DNA of 64,000 bases from Pseudomonas sp. Fl4BN1 (GCF_009908285.1 NZ_JAAARM010000023.1:47022-111021); one strand, 5' to 3'. Counted from the stretch's first letter, positions 9,153-18,604 are shown. The notes: generated by a model not told the origin, from the sequence alone. Program-made: numbers and translations.

Positions 9153-9650
9153 TTACCGCGGCTGCGGTTCCGGAATCGCCAGGCGGCTGGTGGCCTTGAC
9201 CTCCCGCAGCGCCAGGCTCGACTGGATCGAGGCAATGCCCGGCTGGCGCCGCAGCACGTGCTCGACAAAATCGCTGTAGCTGTCCAGGTCCTGGGCCAGC
9301 ACCTGCAGCAGGTAATCGGCGTCGCCGGTGATCTTGTGGCAGGACTGCACCTCGGGCAGGCGCATGATCACCGTCTCGAAATCGTCCGGGGTCTGGTCGG
9401 AATGGGTGGCGAACCGCACATGGACGAAGGCCAGGATGTCCAGCCCCAGCAGGCGCCGGTCGAGGTTGGCCTGGTAGTCCCTGATCACCCCCTCTTCCTC
9501 CAGGCGCTTGCGCCGCCGCCAGCAGGGGGTAAGGCTCAGGGACAGGCGCTCGCTGAGCTCGGCGTTGGAAATGCTTGCGTCCTGCTGCAACAGCGCAAGA
9601 ATCGCCAGGTCGGTGTCGTCGAGATTAACCTTGCGAGTCATTTTTTTCAC
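9153..9650 (-). CDS. Lrp/AsnC-family transcriptional regulator
   Basis: The protein has 165 residues from a GTG at 9650; an ATG at 9641 (MTRKVNLDD) is nearly as good. An AsnC-type winged helix covers residues 10-60 (DLAILALLQQDASISNAELS ... TPCWRRRKRLEEEGVI), followed by an RAM effector-binding domain (FVHVRF ... VQSCHKITGDADYLLQV). It is transcribed away from the deacetylase/ornithine cyclodeaminase/permease genes across a short gap of about 110 bases. It therefore probably controls them in response to an amino acid or related amine. The effector is unknown. Confidence 0.93.
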   Translation of the reverse strand: MKKMTRKVNLDDTDLAILALLQQDASISNAELSERLSLSLTPCWRRRKRLEEEGVIRDYQANLDRRLLGLDILAFVHVRFATHSDQTPDDFETVIMRLPEVQSCHKITGDADYLLQVLAQDLDSYSDFVEHVLRRQPGIASIQSSLALREVKATSRLAIPEPQPR

Positions 9651-9759
9651 AATCAGCCACCACCGAGGAAAATATTACCCAAAACTCTACGTTCATCCGA
9701 ATAAAAAGCAAAGAAATCGCAGCCATGCCGGAACAAACTATTTGCACCGGACAATAACA

Positions 9760-10803
9760 ATGGATGCGTTCAGCATGCTTACCGTCTTCAGCGAATCCCA
9801 CCGCCTGCACCATGGCACCGAATTGAAGGATGGCGTGCTCAAGCCCTCCTTCGAGCAGCCCAGCCGCGCCGACACCGTACGGGACCGAGTGCGCCACGTG
9901 GGGCTTGGCGAGATCATCGGGCCGCGGCGCTTCGACCGTGCGTGCTACGTGGCCGCCCACAGCGAGCGTTACGTCACCTTCCTGGAACACGCCTGGAGCG
10001 AATGGACCGCCACCGGCCGCCGCCACGACGCCCTGCCCCTGGTGTGGCCAGTGCGCGACCTGGCCAACCAGCAAGTGCCCGAGTTCATTGACGGCAAGCT
10101 CGGCTTCTTCGCCATGGACGCCGGTTCGCCGATCACCGCCACCACCTGGGACGCGGTGCGCACCAGCGCCGATATCGCCCTCACCGCCCTGGCGCTGATC
10201 GACGAAGGCCAGGACAGCGCCTTCGCCCTGTGCCGCCCGCCCGGGCATCACGCCGCACGGGAATACATGGGCGGCTACTGCTACCTGAACAACGCCGCCA
10301 TCGCCGCGCAGCACGCCATCACCCAGGGCGCCAAGCGGGTGGCGGTGCTAGACGTGGACTTCCACCACGGCAACGGCACCCAGAATATTTTCTATGACCG
10401 CGGCGACGTGTTCTTCGTCTCGCTGCACGGCGACCCGGCCGTGTCCTACCCCTACTTCTCGGGCCATGCCAGCGAGCGCGGCACCGGGGCCGGCGAAGGT
10501 TGCAACCTGAACCTGCCCCTGCCGAAGAACACCACCTGGCAGCACTATCGCCAAGCCCTGGAACTGGCCTGCCAGCAACTGCGGGCCTTCGCTCCCGAGC
10601 TGCTGGTGGTGTCCCTGGGCGTGGACACCTTCAAGGACGACCCCATCAGCCACTTCCTTCTGGAAAGCGAGGATTTCCTCGGCATGGGCCAGCTCATCGC
10701 CACGGTGGGCACGCCCACTCTGTTCGTGATGGAAGGCGGCTACATGGTGGATGAGATCGGCATCAACGCGGTCAATGTGCTGCACGGCCATGCCAACCGC
10801 TAG
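9760..10803 (+). CDS. Histone deacetylase-family amidohydrolase (acetylpolyamine amidohydrolase-like)
   Basis: The protein has 347 residues from ATG 9760. It has the class I/II deacetylase signature: RPPGHHA (catalytic His pair), GGYCYLNN, and DVDFHHGNGT with the zinc-binding Asp and His, followed by VSLHGDP and a late GGY (MEGGYMVDE). The bacterial relatives remove acetyl groups from acetylated polyamines or other amides in the cytoplasm. It lies 58 bases upstream of an ornithine cyclodeaminase-like gene and about 1.3 kb upstream of an amino-acid permease. This suggests a route in which an acylated amine or amino acid is deacylated and then cyclised or deaminated. The substrate is not determined. 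Confidence 0.88.
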   Translation: MDAFSMLTVFSESHRLHHGTELKDGVLKPSFEQPSRADTVRDRVRHVGLGEIIGPRRFDRACYVAAHSERYVTFLEHAWSEWTATGRRHDALPLVWPVRDLANQQVPEFIDGKLGFFAMDAGSPITATTWDAVRTSADIALTALALIDEGQDSAFALCRPPGHHAAREYMGGYCYLNNAAIAAQHAITQGAKRVAVLDVDFHHGNGTQNIFYDRGDVFFVSLHGDPAVSYPYFSGHASERGTGAGEGCNLNLPLPKNTTWQHYRQALELACQQLRAFAPELLVVSLGVDTFKDDPISHFLLESEDFLGMGQLIATVGTPTLFVMEGGYMVDEIGINAVNVLHGHANR

Positions 10804-10861
10804 CGCGCGACCGGCGCGCTCCCACACAGTGTTCAACGTTCCGACCGAGAGGGAAATCAAC

Positions 10862-11923
10862 ATGACCTTGTTTATCGATGTGGATCAGGCCGCGGCGCTG
10901 TACTCGCGCCTAGGGGTCGCCCGGGCGATCCGTGAAATGGCCGGCTATATCCAGGCCGACTACCTGCGCTGGCAGGCCTTCGAAAAGTCCCCGCGCACCG
11001 CCAACCATTCGCCCACCGGGGTCATCGAACTGATGCCCGCCGACGATGGCCAGCAGTACGCGTTCAAGTACGTCAACGGCCACCCCGGCAACCCCGCCCA
11101 ACAGTTGCTGACGGTCATGGCCTTCGGCGTGCTGGCCGAGGTGGACAGCGGCTACCCGGTGCTGCTCAGCGAACTGACCCTGACCACCGCGGTGCGCACC
11201 GCCGCCACCTCGGCCCTGGTGGCCCGGGCCCTGGCGCGCCCGGACAGCCGCAGCATGGCGCTGATCGGCAATGGCGCCCAGAGCGAGTTCCAGGCCATCG
11301 CCTTCCACGACATGCTCGGCATCGACGAGTTGCGGATCTTCGACATCGACCCGGCCGCCTCGCGCAAGCTGCAACACAACCTGCACGCCTGGCCGGGCCT
11401 CAAGGTGCGCATCGCCGAGTCGGTGGCCGATGCGGTCAAGGGTGCCGACATTGTCACCACAGTGACTGCGGACAAGGCCTACGCCACCATCCTCACCCCG
11501 GAGCTGATCGAGCCTGGCATGCACCTCAATGCCGTGGGCGGCGACTGCCCGGGCAAGACCGAACTGCACGCCGAGATCCTGCGCAACGCCCGGGTGATCG
11601 TCGAGTTCGAGCCACAGACGCGCATCGAGGGTGATATCCAGCAGTTGCCGGCAGACTTTGCGGTGAGCGAATACTTCCGCATCGCCCAGGGCCTGGAGCC
11701 GGGCCGCGAGCATGCCCGGCAAGTCACGGTGTTCGACTCGGTGGGCTTTGCCCTGGAGGACTTCTCGTCCCTGCGCTACCTGCACGACCTGGCGCGCGAA
11801 CACGGGATTGGCGAGCAGATCCACCTGGTGCCGACCCCGGCCAACATCAAGGACCTGTTCCAACTGATCGACCAGAGCCCCGACGCCGCCACAGGCGCCC
11901 CGCGCCGCCTGGCCGCCGGCTGA
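10862..11923 (+). CDS. Ornithine cyclodeaminase / mu-crystallin family protein
   Basis: The protein has 353 residues from ATG 10862, preceded by GAGAGGGAAATCAAC. The family fold is clear: an N-terminal substrate-binding half (GVIELMPADDGQQYAFKYVN), and a Rossmann segment (ALIGNGAQSEFQAIAF) followed by ELRIFDID and DIVTTVTADK. The central NAD-binding region and HLNAVGGDCPGKTEL agree with ornithine cyclodeaminase, which converts L-ornithine to L-proline plus ammonia. Some members instead act on other amino or imino acids, so the exact substrate is open. It probably forms an operon with the deacetylase upstream and the permease downstream, with an inverted repeat in the gap before the permease. 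Confidence 0.88.
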   Translation: MTLFIDVDQAAALYSRLGVARAIREMAGYIQADYLRWQAFEKSPRTANHSPTGVIELMPADDGQQYAFKYVNGHPGNPAQQLLTVMAFGVLAEVDSGYPVLLSELTLTTAVRTAATSALVARALARPDSRSMALIGNGAQSEFQAIAFHDMLGIDELRIFDIDPAASRKLQHNLHAWPGLKVRIAESVADAVKGADIVTTVTADKAYATILTPELIEPGMHLNAVGGDCPGKTELHAEILRNARVIVEFEPQTRIEGDIQQLPADFAVSEYFRIAQGLEPGREHARQVTVFDSVGFALEDFSSLRYLHDLAREHGIGEQIHLVPTPANIKDLFQLIDQSPDAATGAPRRLAAG

Positions 11924-11939
11924 GGCAACACCCCACCGA

Positions 11940-11978
11940 CCGCTGCACAGGGAAACGCCTCGTGCCCCTGTGCAGCGG
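11940..11978. repeat. 13-bp perfect inverted repeat between ocd-like and permease genes
   Basis: CCGCTGCACAGGG (11940-11952) and CCCTGTGCAGCGG (11966-11978) form a hairpin with a 13-base loop. It lacks a U-tract, so it is not a textbook intrinsic terminator. It may be an mRNA stability element, an attenuator, or a palindromic operator in the 160-base gap before the permease gene. Confidence 0.6.
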
Positions 11979-12083
11979 CCCAACCCGAACCGGTTGCGCC
12001 ACCCCGACCTGTAACCACAGCGCGCAGCCCCAGCCACCTTCCACTGCCAAAACTCGACAACTATAAAATCAAGAGGTTTTGTG

Positions 12084-13499
12084 ATGACTCCAGATACCCT
12101 CGGGGCCCCTGCGCGCCCCGCGCTGCAACGCACCCTGCATAACCGCCATATCCAGCTCATGGCCATGGGCGGCGCCATCGGCACCGGCCTGTTCATGGGC
12201 TCGGGCAAGATCATCGCCATGTCCGGCACCTCGATCATCCTGATCTACATGATCATCGGCCTGTTCGTGTACCTGGTGATGCGCGCCATGGGCGAACTGC
12301 TGCTGTCGAACCTGCAATTCAAGAGCTTCGCCGACTTTGCCGGCGCCTACCTGGGGCCGCGCGCGGCGTTCTTTCTCGGCTGGTCCTACTGGCTGAGCTG
12401 GAGCGTGGCGGTGGTGGGCGACGCGGTGGTGGTGGGCGGTTTCTTCCAGTACTGGTTCCCTGGGGTGCCGGCCTGGATGCCCGCCATCAGCATGATGCTG
12501 ACCCTGTTCGCCCTCAACGTGCTGACGGTACGGCTGTTCGGCGAAGTGGAGTTCTGGTTCGCCATCATCAAGATCCTCGCCGTGCTCACCCTGATCGGCG
12601 TCAGCCTGGTGCTGATCGCCAGTTCCTTCGTCTCGCCCTCCGGCGTGACCGCCTCGCTGGGCCACCTGCTGGACCGGCAAGCGGCCTTTCCCAACGGCCT
12701 GTTGGGCTTCTTCGCCGGGTTCCAGATGGCGATCTTCTCCTTCGCCGGCACCGAGCTGATCGGCACTGCCGCCGCGGAAACCCGCGACCCCCACCACACC
12801 CTGCCCAAGGCCATCAACGCCATACCGCTGCGGATCATCCTGTTCTACGTACTGGCCCTGGCCAGCATCATCGCCGTGACCTCCTGGCAGCAGGTGTCGC
12901 CGAGCAAGAGCCCCTTCGTCGAACTGTTCCTGATTGCCGGCTTCCCGGCCGCGGCGGGCCTCGTCAATTTCGTGGTGCTGACCTCGGCGGCTTCCTCGGC
13001 CAACAGCGGCGTGTTCTCTGCCAGCCGCATGCTCTTCGGCCTGGCGGACCAGGGCAACGCCCCGCGTGTATTCAAGCGCCTGTCGGGCCACAGCGTGCCG
13101 GTCATCAGCCTGAGCTTCACCACCCTGCTGATGCTGCTGGGGGTCCTGCTGCTGTACATCGTTCCCGAGGTGATGACCGCCTTCACCCTGGTGTCGACGG
13201 TGTCGGCGATCCTGGTGATCTTCACCTGGTCGACCATCCTTGCGTCCTACATCGCCTACCGCAAAAAGCACCCGGAACTGCACGCTCGCTCGCACTACAA
13301 AATGCCCGGCGGCACGCCGATGGCCTGGTTCGCCCTGGCCTTCCTGCTGTTCGTCCTCGGCCTATTGGCCCTGCGCCCAGACACCCGCCTGGCGCTGTGC
13401 GTGATGCCGGCGTGGTTTGTCTGGCTGGCGATTGCCTATCGCCTGACTCACGGGCGCCAGGGTCAGCCCGCCGGACAAGCCGCGGCGCAATACCGCTGA
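12084..13499 (+). CDS. APC-family amino-acid permease (D-Ser/D-Ala/Gly or related)
   Basis: The protein is about 471 residues with roughly 12 membrane segments. The N-terminus LHNRHIQLMAMGGAIGTGLF is the signature of the amino-acid transporter subfamily of APC proton symporters (CycA, AroP, ProY and similar); ELIGTAAAE and the later SANSGVFSASRMLFGLA also fit. The start is the ATG at 12084; a GTG immediately before it (12081) is in frame. An AGAGG lies a few bases upstream. CycA-like transporters take up D-serine, D-alanine and glycine, but specificity cannot be read from sequence. Position suggests it imports the amino acid handled by the two preceding enzymes. Confidence 0.9.
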   Translation: MTPDTLGAPARPALQRTLHNRHIQLMAMGGAIGTGLFMGSGKIIAMSGTSIILIYMIIGLFVYLVMRAMGELLLSNLQFKSFADFAGAYLGPRAAFFLGWSYWLSWSVAVVGDAVVVGGFFQYWFPGVPAWMPAISMMLTLFALNVLTVRLFGEVEFWFAIIKILAVLTLIGVSLVLIASSFVSPSGVTASLGHLLDRQAAFPNGLLGFFAGFQMAIFSFAGTELIGTAAAETRDPHHTLPKAINAIPLRIILFYVLALASIIAVTSWQQVSPSKSPFVELFLIAGFPAAAGLVNFVVLTSAASSANSGVFSASRMLFGLADQGNAPRVFKRLSGHSVPVISLSFTTLLMLLGVLLLYIVPEVMTAFTLVSTVSAILVIFTWSTILASYIAYRKKHPELHARSHYKMPGGTPMAWFALAFLLFVLGLLALRPDTRLALCVMPAWFVWLAIAYRLTHGRQGQPAGQAAAQYR

Positions 13500-13580
13500 G
13501 CGGAACACCTTGAGAAAGCGCCAGGGATAGGCGCTGTCGACAGACCAGGGCTCAGAACAGCGCAGAGTGCTGTCTTCAGG

Positions 13581-14318
13581 TCAACGCATCGTCACGTAGT
13601 GAACCCGATACTCGTCCTCACCATTGCCACTCTGAACCGTTTTACTGTCCTGTCGCTCGAAACGCGCGCCAGCTCGCACCAGTAATTCCCATTCATGCCT
13701 CAGGTGGTCTATTCCATCGGGCGCCTCGTCGTTCGAACGGCCGTCATAGACGAACACCGGCGCGGTGCAGGCTTCATCAACCGTGATCAGCCACACTTCC
13801 TTTTGCTCATCTTCGCGGGTTTCACAAACGGCAACCGACGCGCTCAGCGACAGCGACAGGGCCCGGTCGCTCGTCAGGCTATCCCCTTCGCAGGGCCATT
13901 GCCCGCCATGAAACAGCACCTGTCCGCCTGACAACGTGGGGCAGCCTTGCAATTGCGCATCCGTGGCCGCCACGACCGCCTCGCTGGTGTTGTTCTTGTA
14001 CTGGTTCAACGGCGAGTCGGCCGGCTTCGCCGGCATGCTCCTGACCCATTGGTCGTACTCCGGAGAGTCTTCGAGCACACCCTCCAGGTGGTTGGACAGC
14101 CCGCCACACGCGCCGTTGGTGTCGATGGCATGCATGAGAAAGTCTTCCGCCGAGCCGGCAACCCGAGGCGCCGCCGGCGGAGTCTGGTGACTCATCATTG
14201 CTGGGGCAATTCGCCGTGCCTGCTCGAAGTCCGGACGTTGATCCCGCTCCTGAATAGGATAGGGATCGAAATAAGGCAACTTGTTCAATGATTGATCTCC
14301 AGATTCACGACCTGTCAT
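13581..14318 (-). CDS. Unrecognised protein with faint ADP-ribosyltransferase-like motifs
   Basis: The protein has 245 residues, is soluble and acidic, and has no signal peptide or membrane segment. I do not recognise the family. Three spaced elements recall the mono-ADP-ribosyltransferase fold: VLFHGG (134-139) where LYRG or LYHG is usual, SLSLS (155-159) in the place of the STS strand, and EWELLVRAGARF (209-220), an ExE motif followed by the typical LLxxGxxF. The usual catalytic Arg in the first motif is replaced by His, so activity is uncertain. It lies 40 bases downstream of the MHS transporter on the same strand but has no functional link to it that I can see. It could be a secreted effector or simply a conserved hypothetical protein. 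Confidence 0.7.
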   Translation of the reverse strand: MTGRESGDQSLNKLPYFDPYPIQERDQRPDFEQARRIAPAMMSHQTPPAAPRVAGSAEDFLMHAIDTNGACGGLSNHLEGVLEDSPEYDQWVRSMPAKPADSPLNQYKNNTSEAVVAATDAQLQGCPTLSGGQVLFHGGQWPCEGDSLTSDRALSLSLSASVAVCETREDEQKEVWLITVDEACTAPVFVYDGRSNDEAPDGIDHLRHEWELLVRAGARFERQDSKTVQSGNGEDEYRVHYVTMR

Positions 14319-14358
14319 AGGGCGCGCCGGCCAAAAAGGGCATTTCTTTCAGTCCCCT

Positions 14359-15699
14359 TCAGGGCACCGGGTTGACCAGCAACGATGGCGCCAGGTGGTC
14401 GTGGTTTTGTGAACCGGTAGCACAGGCAACAAAATCGTCCTTGCGCAGCACCACCAGGGCAAGCAACGACGCCACGCCGGTGGCTACGTAGAAGTACCAG
14501 GGCGCGGTGATGTCGCCGGTGAGCTTGATCAGCCAGGTGGAAATCAGCGGCGCGCTGCCCCCGAACACCGCCACCGGAATGTTGTAGGCCACGGCAATCC
14601 CGGTGGAACGGATGCGGGTTGGCAGCAGTTCGCTCATCAAGGCGTAGGTCGAGGAGGCGTAGAGCCCGAACAGGATCGCCACCGCCATCAGCGGCCAGAA
14701 CAGCGTGGCCGGCGTGGCGTTGGGCGCCGCCTTGAAGAACCAGTACATGGCCAGGGTCGCCAGGGTGCCGATCACCATCAGAAACGGCTTGCGTCCGTAG
14801 CGGTCGGTGAAGGCCCCGCCCAGGGGCATGACCAGCGCCGCCGAGAGGCTGGCGACGAACACGTAAAGCAAGGTGGTGCCGCTGTCGAACTTGAGGGTGT
14901 TGGACATGTAGGTCGAGGCGAAGGTCAACACCAGGTAAAAGATCGAGCTGTGCAGCGTGATGATGAAAAACACCAGGGCAATCGAGCGTTTCCACTGCCA
15001 GACCTCCCGCAACGGGGCCTTGGAGGTCTGCCCGGCATGCACCAGGGCGAGAAACTCCGGGCTGTCTTCCAGCTTCAGGCGAATGTACAGCGAAATGAAC
15101 CCCAGGGGCCCGGCAAGCAGGAACGGAATCCGCCAGCCCCAGTCCTGCATCAACTCGGCCCCCAGGGCCCAGGTCATGCCATTGGCCACCGCGCCGCCCA
15201 ACAACAGGCCGAGCACCGCGGTGACCATCAGCCAGCAGGTGGCAAAGCCCCGGCGCCCGGGGCCGGCGTATTCGGCAATGAAGCTGGTGATGGTGCCGAT
15301 CTCGCCTCCGGCAGAGAACCCCTGCACACAACGGATCAGCACCAGGGTGATCGGCGCGGCGATGCCAATGCTGGCGTAGGTCGGCAGCAGGCCCAGCAGG
15401 AAAGTCGAGCCGGCCATCAGCACCAGCACCGTGATCAGGGTCCGGCGCCGGCCGATCCGGTCCGCCAGCGGGCCGAAGAACAGACCGCCCAGGGGGCGGA
15501 TGAAAAAGCTCAGGGCAAAGGCCGCGAAGCTCGCCAGCAGGCTGCTGGTGGGGTCATCGGAGACGAAGAACGCCTTGCCGATGTACAACGCCAGAAAACC
15601 GTAGACGCCATAGTCGTACCACTCGATCAAGTGGCCAGAGGTGGCGCCGATAAAGGCCCGGCGCCGCTGGCGCTGGGGATTGCAAGAGGACACGTCCAT
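14359..15699 (-). CDS. MFS transporter, metabolite:H+ symporter (MHS) family
   Basis: The protein has 446 residues and 12 predicted membrane segments. The opening (GATSGHLIEWYDYGVYGFLA) and FFGPLADRIGRRRTL in the loop between helices 2 and 3 are typical of the MHS branch (ProP, KgtP, ShiA), which imports carboxylic acids or zwitterions with protons. AGGAGTC precedes the ATG. It lies 43 bases downstream of an acyl-CoA ligase gene and probably belongs to the thiolase-ligase-transporter operon, where it would import the acid that the ligase activates. Confidence 0.92.
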   Translation of the reverse strand: MDVSSCNPQRQRRRAFIGATSGHLIEWYDYGVYGFLALYIGKAFFVSDDPTSSLLASFAAFALSFFIRPLGGLFFGPLADRIGRRRTLITVLVLMAGSTFLLGLLPTYASIGIAAPITLVLIRCVQGFSAGGEIGTITSFIAEYAGPGRRGFATCWLMVTAVLGLLLGGAVANGMTWALGAELMQDWGWRIPFLLAGPLGFISLYIRLKLEDSPEFLALVHAGQTSKAPLREVWQWKRSIALVFFIITLHSSIFYLVLTFASTYMSNTLKFDSGTTLLYVFVASLSAALVMPLGGAFTDRYGRKPFLMVIGTLATLAMYWFFKAAPNATPATLFWPLMAVAILFGLYASSTYALMSELLPTRIRSTGIAVAYNIPVAVFGGSAPLISTWLIKLTGDITAPWYFYVATGVASLLALVVLRKDDFVACATGSQNHDHLAPSLLVNPVP

Positions 15700-15742
15700 G
15701 TTTGGAGACTCCTGTCGTACTGCGGTCCATGGGAAAACGCGT

Positions 15743-17278
15743 TCAGCGGTAGGCGACGGACCCGGTGGGGTCCTGCAGCCACTGACGCAAGCGGGTCTTG
15801 AGAATCTTGCCGTAGCTGTTCTTCGGCAGCTCGGTGCAAAACAGGTATTTCCTGGGTTTCTTGAACGACGCCATGCGCGTCACGAACCACTGGTTGAGCA
15901 CCTGCGGATCGAGGCTGTCGGGGCTGCGCGGGACCACAAAGGCCACCACCGACTCGCCCCACTCGGCATCCGCCTCGCCCACCACGCACACCTCGAACAC
16001 CTCGGGATGCTGCATCAGCACTTCCTCCACTTCCCGCGGGTAGATGTTGCTGCCAGCGGAAATGATCACATCCTTGGAGCGGTCGGTCAGGGTCAGGAAC
16101 CCGCGGCTGTCGAGGAAACCGATATCGCCAGTGTGCAACCAGCCGTCCACCAGGGTCGCCTGGGTGGCGGATGGGTTATCCCAGTAGCCGTGCATCACCG
16201 GAGCGCCGCGCACAGCGATTTCCCCGGGCTCGCCGGCTGGCAAGGGCTGCCCTTGAGCGTCAAGGATGCGCACCTCGACACCAGCATGCGGGCGTCCCAC
16301 TGAAGCGGCGATAGCCGGCCAGTGCGGGTGCTGGCGGTGGGCAATCAGCTCCCGGGACAGGGCACTGATACTCATCGGGCACTCGCCCTGGCCGTAGATC
16401 TGTACCAACCGCGGGCCGAAGGTCTCCAGGGCCTGGGTCAGGTCCGCGAGGTACATCGGTGCCCCGCCGTACACGATGGTCTTGATCCCCGTGCCGTCAT
16501 AGCCCTGCCGCCGGGCCTGCTCCACCATGCGCTTGACCATGGTCGGCGCGGCAAACAGGCTGACCTGCCCCAACGCCTGCGCCAACCCGAACAGTTCTGC
16601 CGCATCGAACCCCCGGGACTCTGGCACCACATGCCGGGCACCACAGCGGACGTGAATGAAGTTGTAGAGCCCGGCGCCGTGGGACATTGGCGCGGCATAA
16701 ACCAGCGCATCGCCGGCCTGTACCGGATCAACATCCAGTGGGTAGCACAGCGACATCGCCGTCAGGTTGCCGTGGGACAGCATCACCCCCTTAGAGCGGC
16801 CGGTGGTGCCCGAGGTGTAGAACAGCCAGGCCAGTTCGCCGTCCGCGCAGGGCCAAGGCTCCAGCAGTTCGCCGTCAGGGGCGCCAACCGGCATGACCTC
16901 GGCAGGCAACTCGCGGCAATCGGCTGGCAAGTCCTGGCGTTCGAAGGTCCGGCCGCCGTCGGTGAAAATCAACCTTGCCCCGGCATTACCGACGATCCAG
17001 GCTGCCTCCCGCGGATGCAGTTTGCTGTTCACCGGCACCGCCACAGCACCGATCCACCAGATGGCGTAGAGCAGTTCCAGGTAGTCGCAACTGTTCTTCA
17101 GCAACAAGGCCACCCGGTCCCCCGCAGCGATGCTGTGGTCATGACGCAGGTGCAAGGCGCGGGCGCGGGCCCGCGCGGCGAAGCTCTGATAGTCGGCCAC
17201 CTGGCGGCGGCCCTCGAACAGAGCGGGACGCTGCGGCCAGCGTTGGGCCGCGTCCAGCAACCAATGGGCGACGTTCAT
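15743..17278 (-). CDS. AMP-dependent acyl-CoA synthetase/ligase
   Basis: The protein has 511 residues. It belongs to the ANL superfamily: the P-loop LFYTSGTTGRSKGVMLSH, YGQGECP, and the hinge region GWLHTGDIGFLDSRGFLTL, with the catalytic C-terminal Lys expected in KNSYGKILKTRL. It activates a carboxylic acid as acyl-AMP and then acyl-CoA in the cytoplasm. Chain length is not evident. Its ATG lies 2 bases after the thiolase stop, indicating tight coupling. With the thiolase and the MHS carrier it should form a catabolic unit for an imported acid. Confidence 0.92.
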   Translation of the reverse strand: MNVAHWLLDAAQRWPQRPALFEGRRQVADYQSFAARARARALHLRHDHSIAAGDRVALLLKNSCDYLELLYAIWWIGAVAVPVNSKLHPREAAWIVGNAGARLIFTDGGRTFERQDLPADCRELPAEVMPVGAPDGELLEPWPCADGELAWLFYTSGTTGRSKGVMLSHGNLTAMSLCYPLDVDPVQAGDALVYAAPMSHGAGLYNFIHVRCGARHVVPESRGFDAAELFGLAQALGQVSLFAAPTMVKRMVEQARRQGYDGTGIKTIVYGGAPMYLADLTQALETFGPRLVQIYGQGECPMSISALSRELIAHRQHPHWPAIAASVGRPHAGVEVRILDAQGQPLPAGEPGEIAVRGAPVMHGYWDNPSATQATLVDGWLHTGDIGFLDSRGFLTLTDRSKDVIISAGSNIYPREVEEVLMQHPEVFEVCVVGEADAEWGESVVAFVVPRSPDSLDPQVLNQWFVTRMASFKKPRKYLFCTELPKNSYGKILKTRLRQWLQDPTGSVAYR

Positions 17279-17280
17279 GT

Positions 17281-18459
17281 TCAGGCCCTGAGCGCTTGCA
17301 GGACCGAGGCGTAGTTGGCCACTGCCATCCCGCCCATGTTGAACAACAAGCCGAACTCGGCCCGGGGCACACCAAGGCCAATCGGCTCGCCGATCAATTG
17401 GCGAAAGCCTAGGGCATGCATCGATACGCCGGTGGCGCCCACCGGGTGGCCCTTGGCCTTGAGCCCGCCGGACAGGTTGACCGGCAAACGACCGCCGTGG
17501 CGCACGATGCCCTCATCCAGGGCCCGATGGCCTTCGCCCTTGGGGGCCAGGCCCATGGCTTCATAGATCAGCAGTTCGGCGATGGTGAAGCAGTCGTGAA
17601 CCTCGGCGAAGCTCATGTCTCCCAGACTCACCCCAGCCTCGCGCAAAGCGCCATGAATGGCCCGCTGCGGACCGTCAAAGGCCAAGATGTCGCGGCGGGC
17701 CATCGGCAGCAGGTCATTGACCTGGCTCAGGGCGCGGATCGCCACTTCGCGCCGGAACGAGCGCGCGCGCTGCGGCGAAGCCAGGACAATCGCCGCCGCA
17801 CCGTCACTGATCAGCGAGCAGTCGGTGAGGCGCAAGGACGGCGCAATCAGCGGATTGCTCTGGGACACATGGTTGCAATGTTCGAAGTCCATCGGACGGT
17901 GCATCTGCGCCAGCGGGTTGGCCATGGCATTGGCGTGGTTCTTTACCGCAATCGCCGCCATCGAGGCCAACGGGCTGTGGTAGCGCTCGGTGTACTGCTG
18001 CGCGACCTGGGCAAACAGCTGCGCAAAGCTCAGGCCGGCTTCCTGCGGATCGTTCTGGTAACCGGCACCGGCCAGGGCTTGGGTGACTTCGGCGGTGGAG
18101 TTGCCGGTCATCTTTTCCGCCCCCACCACCAGCACCAGTTCAGCGGCGCCACTGCGAATCGCATTGACCCCCGCCAGAATCGCCGCCGAGCCCGAGGCGC
18201 AGGCATTTTCACAACGGGTGGCCGGCTTGAAGCGCAACTGCGGGTCGGCCTGGAGCATCAGCGAAGCGGGAAAACCGTCCGGCACCAGGCCGGCGTTGAA
18301 GTGCCCGAGAAACAGTGCGTCGATCTCGGCGGCATCGATCGCGGCATCCGCCAGGGCTTCGCGGGTGACTTGGACAATCAGGTCCTCCAGGGTCAAACCC
18401 TGGAGACGACCGAAAGAACTGTGGGCGGCAGCGACAATGGATACGGAAGCATGATTCAT
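17281..18459 (-). CDS. Thiolase-family protein (acetyl-CoA acetyltransferase / SCP-x type)
   Basis: The protein has 392 residues from ATG 18459 (MNHASVSIVAAAHSSFG). The active-site Cys lies in CENACASGSAA, the second catalytic region in KGHPVGATG, and the HDCFTIAE segment is characteristic of the lipid-transfer/SCP-x thiolase branch. The usual C-terminal CxG motif is replaced (FNMGGMA), as is common in this branch. It likely performs the last carbon-carbon cleavage of a beta-oxidation-like route for the product of the adjacent ligase. It is divergent from the PAS-LuxR regulator at 18605. Confidence 0.88.
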   Translation of the reverse strand: MNHASVSIVAAAHSSFGRLQGLTLEDLIVQVTREALADAAIDAAEIDALFLGHFNAGLVPDGFPASLMLQADPQLRFKPATRCENACASGSAAILAGVNAIRSGAAELVLVVGAEKMTGNSTAEVTQALAGAGYQNDPQEAGLSFAQLFAQVAQQYTERYHSPLASMAAIAVKNHANAMANPLAQMHRPMDFEHCNHVSQSNPLIAPSLRLTDCSLISDGAAAIVLASPQRARSFRREVAIRALSQVNDLLPMARRDILAFDGPQRAIHGALREAGVSLGDMSFAEVHDCFTIAELLIYEAMGLAPKGEGHRALDEGIVRHGGRLPVNLSGGLKAKGHPVGATGVSMHALGFRQLIGEPIGLGVPRAEFGLLFNMGGMAVANYASVLQALRA

Positions 18460-18604
18460 GGTGATTTTCTTCTGTGCTTGAAGCGGGCATTCCTTACAAT
18501 GGCGAGCGCCGGAATCAGACGCTAGTTGGGGCAACTACGTACAACAGTAAGTAGTGCCCCGCTCGCCAGAGCGGCGCAACGACTTCCACGAGGCAGGATG
18601 CCCA

